A DNA stretch of 64,000 nucleotides from an uncultured Anaerolineales bacterium (lineage in GTDB: Bacteria > Chloroflexota > Anaerolineae > Anaerolineales > UBA6663), in the NCBI GenBank assembly GCA_937952305.1, contig CALFZO010000061.1:124001-188000 (forward strand), given 5' to 3'. Numbering within the stretch: position 1 is the stretch's first letter; each line of letters begins with the position of its first letter. Shown in pieces: positions 9,577 through 16,525 of this stretch. Both the position numbers and the translations under genes were made by a program. The notes beneath the pieces are model-generated. The model made no database searches and was not told the origin of the DNA. It was given only the letters and a program-made list of their open reading frames with translations.

Positions 9577-10275
9577 TTACTCGGCCGGGGCTGGCAGCCG
9601 ATCTTCTATCTCCCAGACGTGATCCAGGATATGCCAGGCCGCGCGGCGCACGAAGTAGCGCGGCGACCAGCGTTTCCCGCCGCGCGGGCCGCGCTCGGCA
9701 ATCTCGCCGCGGGCGGCGGCGGTCAGGGTCTCCAGGATGGCCTGGCGGAGCGGTCCCGCCGACAGCGCGGCGCCTTTCGGCAGGGTCAGCCTCCCGCCCA
9801 GCGCGGACAGATAGCTCTGCTCGGCCCCGAGCACGTGCTCGTTGAGGCCGTCCAAACCTCGTCCGCCGCCCCGCGGACCTGTCCGCAAGGGCTGGCCCGC
9901 GGCCCGCTGGACCACGGCGTCCCACGCCCGCCAGCACGCCGCCAGCACGGCTTGCAGCCGCCTCAGGTCCGCGTCGTCCACAGGCTCGCCGTCGCCGGCC
10001 GGCGCCAGGTCCGGCGCGCCGAAATCGGTCGTCGCATTGCCGGTCAGGCGTTCCGCCACGACCAGGGCCGCGGCCGGCTTGGGGGCCTGGAAGCCCAGGC
10101 GCGCCGGCCGCAGCACGCGCGCGTAGCGCGGGCCATACGCGAACAGGGCCTGGAGCGCTGCCGCTTCATCGCGCCCGGAGCGGCACCACCCAGGCCACTC
10201 CAGCGCCGCCGCAAAGGTGCGGCGGTTCCCGACTTCCAGGTAGACCTTGAACTTGCCCGGGGAGGGACGACTCAT
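9577..10275 (-). CDS. DinB-like (YfiT/bacillithiol-S-transferase fold) protein with an N-terminal HicB-like segment
   Basis: 232 aa from the ATG at 10275; the longer open frame runs into the neighbouring hydrolase gene and is not used. The N-terminal ~60 residues (KFKVYLEVGNRRTFAAALEW and the following GWCRSGRDEAAALQAL) form a small HicB-like beta-alpha unit. The C-terminal part is helical. Its final helix, AAWHILDHVWEIEDRL, carries the His of the DinB metal site, and EHVLGAEQSYLSAL probably supplies another. DinB-fold proteins are often metal-dependent thiol transferases; the substrate is unknown. It starts 35 nt after the dienelactone hydrolase gene ends, so the two probably share a transcript. 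Confidence 0.7.
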   Translation of the reverse strand: MSRPSPGKFKVYLEVGNRRTFAAALEWPGWCRSGRDEAAALQALFAYGPRYARVLRPARLGFQAPKPAAALVVAERLTGNATTDFGAPDLAPAGDGEPVDDADLRRLQAVLAACWRAWDAVVQRAAGQPLRTGPRGGGRGLDGLNEHVLGAEQSYLSALGGRLTLPKGAALSAGPLRQAILETLTAAARGEIAERGPRGGKRWSPRYFVRRAAWHILDHVWEIEDRLPAPAE

Positions 10276-10310
10276 TGGTGCTCCGTTAGCGCGGGACGGC
10301 GGCCGGTTGG

Positions 10311-10973
10311 TCAGCCGGCTCTGTTCGAGCCGGACGGCAGGGTATCTGCCAGGAAGGTCAGCGTCCGTTCCCACGCCAAGGCGGCCGCAGCCTGATTGTA
10401 AGCGTCCTGGCGATCAGGTTCAAAGAACCAGTGGCCCGTGCCCGGGTACTGATGGAAATTCACCGGCCGCCCGGCGCGCCGCAAAGCCTGGGCCAGCAGA
10501 TCCACGTTGGCTTGCGGCTCGAAGGGGTCGGCCTCGGCAAAGTGGCCGAGGTAGGCCGCTTGCGATTGGCCGCAATCGTCGCTGCCGGTCCCATAGAAGA
10601 GGACGACGGCGCGGATGTGTGCGGGATCAGCGGCGGCCAGCCCCAGCGCAAAGAAGGCGCCCAGCGAGAAACCGACGACAGCCAGGCCGCCTGGCCCGGC
10701 CCGCGTGTTGAGGTAGTGGACGGCCGCTGCGAGGTCGGCCTGGGCGTGGTCGCCGTCCAGCGCCTTGACCAGGGCCTCGGCCTCGGGGATGGTCGCCGCG
10801 ATCTGGCCATGATAGAGGTCAGGAGCGTAGGCTACGTAACCGGCCTCGGCCAGGCGGCTGCAGACCGACTTGACGGTGTCGTTCAGACCCCACCAGGCGT
10901 GCAAGACGAGGACGCCCGGCCCCTGGCCGGCGGGCGGAACGACTAGAAAACCCTGGCGGTTGGGATATGACAT
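10311..10973 (-). CDS. dienelactone hydrolase family protein
   Basis: 220-aa cytoplasmic alpha/beta hydrolase of the dienelactone hydrolase (carboxymethylenebutenolidase) family. It shows GVLVLHAWWGLN at the start of the fold, a nucleophile elbow VVGFSLGAFFALGLA in which Ser replaces the Cys of classical dienelactone hydrolase, a catalytic Asp in the segment EADPFEP, and His in YPGTGHWFFEP. The ATG at 10973 is chosen because AAGGAG lies 6 nt upstream. Ser nucleophile variants are usually broad esterases, so a chloro-aromatic role should not be assumed. Downstream is the DinB-like gene, upstream the radical SAM gene. Confidence 0.85.
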   Translation of the reverse strand: MSYPNRQGFLVVPPAGQGPGVLVLHAWWGLNDTVKSVCSRLAEAGYVAYAPDLYHGQIAATIPEAEALVKALDGDHAQADLAAAVHYLNTRAGPGGLAVVGFSLGAFFALGLAAADPAHIRAVVLFYGTGSDDCGQSQAAYLGHFAEADPFEPQANVDLLAQALRRAGRPVNFHQYPGTGHWFFEPDRQDAYNQAAAALAWERTLTFLADTLPSGSNRAG

Positions 10974-11072
10974 GCGTTCTCCTTGGCGATCAGGGCTGAT
11001 CCGAGAGTGCCCAACGGCGCGCTGCGGCCTTTCCGCGCGGCGGGCTGTCTCCGTGGTCACACGGCGGCCGCT

Positions 11073-12383
11073 TCAGAACAGAGCCAGCTGATGCGCGGGC
11101 CGGCGGCCATCCAGCAGGATGAACGGCGCGGCCCGGTCAGCCAGCACCCCCAGGGCGCGCAGGTCGCGCAGATCCCGCAGCTTGCCGTGCCGGCGCGCGG
11201 CCAGGATCACGTCGACGCCTTTCGGGCCGAGGCCGGGCACCCGCAGCAAGGCCGGCCGCTCCGCGCGGTTCACTTCCACCGGCGTCTCACTCAGGTTGGT
11301 CCGCGCCCAGGCGAGCTTGGGGTCGGCGTCCAGCGGCAGGCGTCCCTGTGGCGTAAACGGCATGTCCTCCAGCTCGAAGCCATAGTCGCGCAGCAAAAAG
11401 GACGCCTGATACAGGCGATGCTCGCGCCACGGGTTCTCGGCCGGCAGGTCTTCCAGCGGCGTCTCCGGGACCGGATGAAAAGCCGAAAAGTAGACGCGCG
11501 CCAGGCGCAGCTGCTGGGTGAGGTGCGCGGTAGTGGACAGGATCTCCAGGTCGTCTTCGCCGGCGCCGCCGACCACCAATTGTGTGACCAGGGACGGCCA
11601 GCGGCCGAACAGCGTGGTCCGCGCGGGCTGGGTACGCCGGATCTCGTGCGCCCACTGCAAAGGCTGGAGCAGCTCCTCCAGGAAGACCTTGTGCGGCGCG
11701 AGCCGGCGCAGGCGATCGGTGTTGGGGGCCTCCAGGTTGATGGAGACGCGGTCCGCCAGCTGCATAGCGCGCAGCACCTGATCGTGTTCAGCGCCCGGCA
11801 TGAGCTTGAGGTGCAGGTAGCCGCGGAACTGGTGGCGCCGCCGCAGGATCTCCGCCGTATCGATCAGGCGGTCCTGGGTGCGCACACCGCCGCCGGCGAC
11901 GCCCGAGCTCAGGAACAGGCCCTCAGCGGCGCCGGAGCGGTTCATCTGGCTGAAGACGGCGGCCATCTCGTCCGGCTTGAAGGTGGCCCGGCGGAAATTG
12001 CGGCGCGCCCGGAACGGGCAATAGTAGCAGTCCCGCTCACACGCCGACGTGAGCAGCGTCTTGAGCAGGGCGATGCGCTTGCCGCCCGGCATGGCCGCGT
12101 AGCTCACGCCGAGCGAATGGCGTTTGCGGTCCAGGTCCGGCGCGGGGTCGCCGCCGTCCTGGGTCACCGCCTGCATGGCCGCGTGCAGCTCCGCCGGCGA
12201 ATGCCCGCACGGCGCCCGACCGTGCCGGCCGGGCTCAGCGGCGCTGTAACCCGGGCCGGGCTCACGCAGCGCGTGGTCCGGCGTCGGCGCCGGGGTTGCC
12301 GGCGGGCGCAGCGTGTCGGCGTCCTCGGCCGGTTCCAGAGCCATCTGTTGGCTGAGCAGTTCCAGTTTCCCCAACGTGTCCAT
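11073..12383 (-). CDS. putative DNA modification/repair radical SAM protein with C-terminal helix-hairpin-helix
   Basis: 436 aa. An Ala/Pro-rich N-terminal region (to about 60) is followed by a radical SAM core with the 4Fe-4S motif CERDCYYC (Cys115, Cys119, Cys122; spacing C-x3-C-x2-C), then EGLFLSSGV and GYLHLKLMPGA strands. Near residues 380-425 is a DNA-binding helix-hairpin-helix (LLRVPGLGPKGVDVIL). This layout matches the family annotated as putative DNA modification/repair radical SAM protein. That family often pairs with a DUF4130-type DNA glycosylase partner, which is not seen here. The gene has a consensus promoter with a LexA-like palindrome in the spacer, which suggests damage induction. 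The ATG is only 8 nt from the -10 box, so the transcript is nearly leaderless. Confidence 0.88.
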   Translation of the reverse strand: MDTLGKLELLSQQMALEPAEDADTLRPPATPAPTPDHALREPGPGYSAAEPGRHGRAPCGHSPAELHAAMQAVTQDGGDPAPDLDRKRHSLGVSYAAMPGGKRIALLKTLLTSACERDCYYCPFRARRNFRRATFKPDEMAAVFSQMNRSGAAEGLFLSSGVAGGGVRTQDRLIDTAEILRRRHQFRGYLHLKLMPGAEHDQVLRAMQLADRVSINLEAPNTDRLRRLAPHKVFLEELLQPLQWAHEIRRTQPARTTLFGRWPSLVTQLVVGGAGEDDLEILSTTAHLTQQLRLARVYFSAFHPVPETPLEDLPAENPWREHRLYQASFLLRDYGFELEDMPFTPQGRLPLDADPKLAWARTNLSETPVEVNRAERPALLRVPGLGPKGVDVILAARRHGKLRDLRDLRALGVLADRAAPFILLDGRRPAHQLALF

Positions 12384-12391
12384 CAGCCTCT

Positions 12392-12419
12392 ATTATAGAA
12401 CATATGTTTTGAGTGTCAA
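12392..12419 (-). promoter_or_regulatory. perfect sigma70-type promoter of the radical SAM gene
   Basis: Minus strand: TTGACA (12414-12419), 16-nt spacer, TATAAT (12392-12397). Both hexamers match the consensus exactly, and the ATG at 12383 follows after 8 nt (AGAGGCTG). The promoter begins directly after the terminator of the upstream gene. Confidence 0.85.
12398..12409. promoter_or_regulatory. LexA/SOS-box-like operator within the promoter spacer
   Basis: The sequence GAACATATGTTT contains a perfect 10-bp palindrome (12399-12408). It differs by one base from the GAACATATGTTC core of the Gram-positive (Bacillus DinR/LexA-type) SOS box. It fills the spacer between perfect -35 and -10 elements, where a bound repressor would block RNA polymerase. 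That LexA binds it is inferred from the match and from the repair-related gene it controls. Confidence 0.6.
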
Positions 12420-12421
12420 AC

Positions 12422-12459
12422 AAAAAGGGCGGCCCCGGCTGGTTGAACCGGGGCCGCCC
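12422..12459 (-). terminator. intrinsic terminator of the secreted repeat protein gene
   Basis: 12-bp perfect GC stem (12427-12438 with 12448-12459), 9-nt loop, followed on the minus strand by TTTTT (12422-12426). It starts 25 nt after the stop codon at 12485. Confidence 0.88.
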
Positions 12460-12484
12460 AGGACTGCCACTGGGGCCGCGAACT

Positions 12485-13975
12485 CTACGGCTTGGGCAGG
12501 ATCTGCACGCGCACTGTATGCCAGAGTTGGTGAAACTTGAGATACGGTCCCAGATTGTCGGTGGGGTCGTCATACCAGCAGCGCGTCTCGTACGCCGAGT
12601 CGTAGCTGATGCGCGGCTGGCCGGCCGGGTCCAGCGTGAGCACCGGGGTCTTGCTGTCCCAGAAGCCGGCGTCACAGTGGCCGGGGCGCGCCACAGGCCA
12701 GGCCGCCGACAGCGCGGCCTCGGTTTCCAGCACCTGCTCCTGCCAGCTGGCCTTGACGCCGCAGTTTGCGTTGCACCAGGCATAGCCCAGCCCGCCGCCG
12801 CCGGAGACCATGTGCGCGATGCGCGGCCGGCCCTGGGCGTCCAGCTCCAGGTCCGGGTGCTTGCCCGTACGCTGGGCCAGTTCCAGGTCCAGGCCGTGCC
12901 AGGCGGCCCCGTTCAGGCAGTCGCCGTCGCACCAGACGTAGTACAGGATCTCGCCGCCGTTGTTGATATAGCTGCCGTCAAAGTAAGCGGCGCGCGGCCG
13001 GCCCTGCCCGTCCACCTCCAGGTCCCAGGACACTTCGGTGCCGGAGCCGCGGTCGGCCAGGCGCACGCGCTGCCAGTTGGCGCCGTCGTCGCACTGGTCG
13101 TCGCAGGCGGCGTAGTAGATGCCCGAGTCGTCGGTGTTGAGCGTGATCACGTCGGCCAGCACGCGCGGTTCGCCGGCCGGCGTGAAGGCCAGCGCCGGGT
13201 ACTTGAAGACTTCGTACTGATAACCCTGCGCCAGGCTGATCTGGGTCTCGAACCAGTGCGGGTCGCCGGCCGGGTTGCTGGTGCAGTCCGCGTCGCAGTA
13301 CACGTAGAAGACGCCGATGTGGTCGGGCTCGATGAAGTAGTTGCGGTCGAAGTAGATGAAGCGCGGCCGGCCCTGCGGGTCCAGGGTGAAGTAGCGCTGC
13401 GGGCTGGTGAAGTCCGAGATAGCGAACATCGACGTGCCGTACGTGCTCACCACGAACGTGCTCTCCCACTGCGCCGGATCGGTGCAGGCGATGTCACAGG
13501 CCGCGTACAGGTAATCGTTGTCGTAGCCGTTCTCGGCCGCGCGCGTGCGGATGAGCAGGCGCGGCTGGCCGCCCGTCGTCACGGCCAGCTGGACCTCGTC
13601 CACATCGTCGGCCAGGGCGACGCCGTGCCAGTTGGCGCTTTGGCCGCAGTCCGCGCCGGGCGCGCAGTAGAGGTAAACGGCCTGCGGGTGGTCCGCCAAG
13701 GGCAGCACCTGGGCGTAGGCGGTATGCAGGCCGCCCTGCCCGTCGGCGATGAGGCTGCCGGTGCCGATCTTCTGCGCCGAATCCAGGAAGAGCGCCGCGC
13801 GCACGATCGGTTGCGGCTGGGGCGTCCCGCCGCTCTGGCGGGTGACCAACGGCAGCAGCAACGTGAAGCCGGCCTGCCCGGTGTCCTGGGCTCGCGCAGC
13901 CGCGGGCAACTGCAGCGCCGCGATAACGAGAACCACACCGACCATTAGACCAGCGCGCACGGCGAATCGGGGCAT
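12485..13975 (-). CDS. secreted protein with repeated Cys-pair beta-propeller-like units
   Basis: 496 aa. The ATG at 13975 has GGAGG 5 nt upstream; an open frame continues upstream but lacks this signal. Residues 1 to about 33 form a signal peptide ending ALQLPAAARA. The mature part has about six units of roughly 65-75 residues. Each carries a short Cys-x3/4-Cys pair just before a Trp (for example CDIACTDPAQW, CDDQCDDGANW, CDGDCLNGAAW, CNANCGVKASW) and a strand of the form GQPRLLI or GRPRIAH, reminiscent of BNR/Asp-box propeller blades. The Cys pairs probably form disulfides outside the cell. I know no named family for it; it is probably an extracellular binding or surface protein. Confidence 0.75.
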   Translation of the reverse strand: MPRFAVRAGLMVGVVLVIAALQLPAAARAQDTGQAGFTLLLPLVTRQSGGTPQPQPIVRAALFLDSAQKIGTGSLIADGQGGLHTAYAQVLPLADHPQAVYLYCAPGADCGQSANWHGVALADDVDEVQLAVTTGGQPRLLIRTRAAENGYDNDYLYAACDIACTDPAQWESTFVVSTYGTSMFAISDFTSPQRYFTLDPQGRPRFIYFDRNYFIEPDHIGVFYVYCDADCTSNPAGDPHWFETQISLAQGYQYEVFKYPALAFTPAGEPRVLADVITLNTDDSGIYYAACDDQCDDGANWQRVRLADRGSGTEVSWDLEVDGQGRPRAAYFDGSYINNGGEILYYVWCDGDCLNGAAWHGLDLELAQRTGKHPDLELDAQGRPRIAHMVSGGGGLGYAWCNANCGVKASWQEQVLETEAALSAAWPVARPGHCDAGFWDSKTPVLTLDPAGQPRISYDSAYETRCWYDDPTDNLGPYLKFHQLWHTVRVQILPKP

Positions 13976-14093
13976 GTGACCTCCAGGCCGGCGGCTCGCG
14001 CCAGCGAGGCCGCCATGAATTGAAGCGGTCAAACTAGGCCCATGCTATCCGTTCGCCACCGACCCAGCATCCATCGGCCGCCGGAAACACCGC

Positions 14094-15323
14094 TCAGTCC
14101 AAGGGCTGAACCGGCGCGGGCTCGTCGGCAGGGCGGGCGGGGCTGGCCGACGCGCGCGGCAAGCCGAGCAGCAGCGCGACCGGCCCCAACAGCAGCACCC
14201 ACATGGTGACCGGCAGCCCGAACTGCTCGCCCACCCAGCCCAGCAGCGCGGGCACAAAGCCCGCCGCCAGGCCGAAGAGCGAGTCGACGGCCAAGACTGT
14301 GCCCGACTGGCCCGGCATGGAGGCGTAGAGTTGGCCCTTGAGGATGGCGTACCAGCCGGAGTTGAACAAGCCCAGGAGCGCCAGCCAGATCAGCTTGAGT
14401 TCAAAGACCGGCGTGAGCAGGAACGCCGGATACAGCACCAGCATGATGGCGGCGCTGACGCGCAGGTAACTCAATCCGCGCACGCGCTCCAGCAGCGGGA
14501 TCAGCAGCGCATCGCCCACCAGCCCGACGCCGGCCCAGACCGCGACGGCCAGCGCGCCCTGCTCCGGCGTGGCGCCGGCCACGTCCACCATGTAGAGGGC
14601 CAGGAAGCCGAGCAGGATGTCCAGCATGAAGTCCGAGAATTCCAGCAGCGCCAGCCAACGCAGCACGGCCGGCCGGCGCAGGGCGCGCAGCGCCTCCTGG
14701 AACCCGGCCCGCAGATCGTGGCCTTCGGCCGCCGAGGCGCGCGGGAACTGGTGGCGGGCGGCGAGGCCGACCAGGAGGAGCGCGATGGCGGCCAGGGCGA
14801 TAAAGGCCGCGCGCCAGCCCGCGCCCAGCCAAAGCGCAGCGCCGAGCGCCAGCGGGCCGGCGACCACCCCCAGCGAGCCGGCCAGCGTCCAGCGCGCCAT
14901 CATCTGCTCGTGGCGGCGCGGCTCCAGGTCCATGAGCGTCGCCTGCGACAGGCCGACGAACGCCCCGGACGACGGGTTGAACAGCACGAAGGACAGCAGC
15001 AGGACGAGGAAATCTCGCGCCAGGCCGGACAGCGCGCACGCCAACGCAAACAGCAGGCCGCCGCCGAGAACAATCGCGCGCCGGTGGCCGAGGTCGCCCA
15101 GTAGGCAGAGGAACGGCTCGACGGCTGACCCCACCAGGCGCGGCACGCTCAGCAACAGGCCGATCTGGAGATAGCTCAGGCCCAGGTCGGCGCGGATCAA
15201 CGGCCAGGCCGCTTCACCCACGCCAAAGACGAGCTCATCCAGGAACTCGATCAGCAACAACACCAAGGCGAACGTCAGGACGACGCGCCCGCGGCGGACA
15301 TTATTCGATTGGGACGCAAACAT
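14094..15323 (-). CDS. MFS transporter
   Basis: 409 aa with about 12 membrane spans. The loop between spans 2 and 3 carries GDLGHRR, a form of the MFS motif A (GxLaDrxGrr), and the first span contains the acidic pair LLLIEFLDELVFG. It is hydrophobic throughout, with a short Pro/Ala-rich cytoplasmic tail. The substrate is not recognisable; drug/H+ antiport and sugar export both fit. It lies between a secreted protein and the cold-shock gene, on the same strand, with no clear operon partner. Confidence 0.85.
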   Translation of the reverse strand: MFASQSNNVRRGRVVLTFALVLLLIEFLDELVFGVGEAAWPLIRADLGLSYLQIGLLLSVPRLVGSAVEPFLCLLGDLGHRRAIVLGGGLLFALACALSGLARDFLVLLLSFVLFNPSSGAFVGLSQATLMDLEPRRHEQMMARWTLAGSLGVVAGPLALGAALWLGAGWRAAFIALAAIALLLVGLAARHQFPRASAAEGHDLRAGFQEALRALRRPAVLRWLALLEFSDFMLDILLGFLALYMVDVAGATPEQGALAVAVWAGVGLVGDALLIPLLERVRGLSYLRVSAAIMLVLYPAFLLTPVFELKLIWLALLGLFNSGWYAILKGQLYASMPGQSGTVLAVDSLFGLAAGFVPALLGWVGEQFGLPVTMWVLLLGPVALLLGLPRASASPARPADEPAPVQPLD

Positions 15324-15485
15324 GGAAACCCTCTTGTCTCAACACTGAAGCACTCTGCCAGCGGACGCCGTCAGGCAGACGGGCCGCTGGAACCACCCAG
15401 ACGAAGAGACAAGCGGTGGGGGTGGACGGGCCGGGAACTAACCGGGGGGCAGAAAACCAAAACCGCGCATACCCCAATTATATCG

Positions 15486-15511
15486 AAAAGCCCCGGCGGA
15501 GGGCCGGGGCT
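15486..15511 (-). terminator. intrinsic terminator of the cold-shock gene
   Basis: 9-bp stem (15489-15497 with 15503-15511), 5-nt loop, then TTTT on the minus strand, 20 nt after the csp stop codon. Confidence 0.7.
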
Positions 15512-15530
15512 GAATTGCCAGCGAGGTCGG

Positions 15531-15761
15531 TTACGCGAGCGCCGTGGTGGTCATGCCCACCACCTGTGCGGCCTGCGGGCCCTTGGGCGTGTCCTCAATC
15601 GAGAACTCGACGCGCTGGCCCTCCTCAAGGTTACGGTAACCCTCCCCGATGATCGCGGAGTAGTGGACAAACACGTCCTTCTCTCCGCTGTCCGGGCTGA
15701 TAAACCCGTAGCCCTTGACTCGGCTGAACCACTTGACAGTACCGGTGACGCGATTGGTCAT
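15531..15761 (-). CDS. csp: cold-shock domain protein (CspA family)
   Basis: 76-aa single-stranded nucleic-acid-binding protein; the beta-barrel cold-shock domain is essentially the whole protein. RNP1 is KGYGFI (residues 16-21) and RNP2 VFVHY (30-34), both intact, with the canonical TGTVKWF start. The ATG at 15761 is preceded at 10 nt by AAGGAGG, one of the strongest ribosome-binding sites in the window. About 230 nt of non-coding sequence lies upstream, consistent with the long structured leader that regulates many csp mRNAs. It probably acts as an RNA chaperone. Confidence 0.95.
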   Translation of the reverse strand: MTNRVTGTVKWFSRVKGYGFISPDSGEKDVFVHYSAIIGEGYRNLEEGQRVEFSIEDTPKGPQAAQVVGMTTTALA

Positions 15762-15990
15762 GTTGCGGGTGCCTCCTTCTGACCCAGAAAAGCTCGTGAG
15801 GCGCAAGCAATTAGGCCGCGTCCATGTCTGCGGGCGAATAAAAAACGCCATACCGACGCAGGCCTCGGCAGGCGTCCTTCGTAACGACGGACACGAACGG
15901 GAACCTTTACCTCACTTGCGGAAAAGTTATCATGGATCAAAATGGGCGTCAACCAACCGTATCTCCTACTCGCTTGTGCGCGCGGAGTCA
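15762..15990 (-). promoter_or_regulatory. long 5' leader/promoter region of the cold-shock gene
   Basis: No coding potential. On the minus strand a TTGACG element sits at 15947-15952, with weak -10 candidates around 15924-15931. A short hairpin lies around 15875-15893. The leader would be about 150-165 nt. Similarity to the E. coli cspA thermosensing leader is by position and length only. Confidence 0.4.
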
Positions 15991-16449
15991 CTAACGCAGC
16001 GACAACAAAAAGGCGATTAGATCGGCCAGGGTTTGCGGCGGCAGCGTATCCAGGAAAGCGGCCGGCATCAGGCCGGGCGTGTAGCCGGTCAGCACAAAGG
16101 CGTCTGGGCGTGTGATGGACTTGTACAGGTACAGCTCCGCCGACAGGCCGGCTTCGCGCTCAGCGGCCTGGGCGCCGACCTCCGCCAGGGACGGCCCGAC
16201 GATGCGCTTCTCAGGCTCCAGCGCATGGCAGGCCGAGCAGCCGGAACTGGTGAAGGCCTGCCGGCCGGCCTCGCCGTCACCGGCGGGCAGGGCCTGGAAC
16301 TCAGCCTCCAGGTCCGCCAGCGCCGTGGAGAGCGGCCGCGGGGCCGCCGCCGTCGGGGTTGGCGTGGCCGACGGCGCCGGCGCGCAGGCCGCCCACAGCA
16401 GCGCGGCCAAACCCAGTCCCAACCCCCGTCTCAGCCAAGGCATGTCCAT
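15991..16449 (-). CDS. lipoprotein-type c-type cytochrome
   Basis: 152 aa from the ATG at 16449 (GAGG 5 nt upstream). The N-terminal hydrophobic segment ends LLWAAC, a plausible lipobox, followed by a Thr/Pro-rich linker. Heme-binding CSACH lies near residue 75, and the Met ligand is probably in GLMPAAF. The last 45 residues closely resemble the end of the membrane cytochrome c encoded just upstream, so the two domains are paralogues. As the last gene of the oxidase operon it probably shuttles electrons to the CuA/cytochrome c domain of subunit II. Confidence 0.85.
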   Translation of the reverse strand: MDMPWLRRGLGLGLAALLWAACAPAPSATPTPTAAAPRPLSTALADLEAEFQALPAGDGEAGRQAFTSSGCSACHALEPEKRIVGPSLAEVGAQAAEREAGLSAELYLYKSITRPDAFVLTGYTPGLMPAAFLDTLPPQTLADLIAFLLSLR

Positions 16450-16468
16450 TCCAGCCTCTATACGCAAA

Positions 16469-16505
16469 GGCCGCAGAGGCCGCCGGTGGGCGGGCCTCTG
16501 CGGCC
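16469..16505 (-). other. 13-bp stem-loop between the two cytochrome c genes
   Basis: Perfect 13-bp inverted repeat (16469-16481 with 16493-16505), 11-nt loop. On the minus strand only TTT follows, so it is more likely a partial terminator or mRNA-stabilising hairpin than a full terminator. Confidence 0.55.
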
Positions 16506-16525
16506 GGTGGGTCAACGCGCTCCGG

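Noticed and set aside
15477..15482. Minus-strand TATAAT between the csp gene and the MFS gene
   Set aside because: The -35 region would fall inside the csp terminator stem and shows no match, and the MFS start is about 150 nt away.
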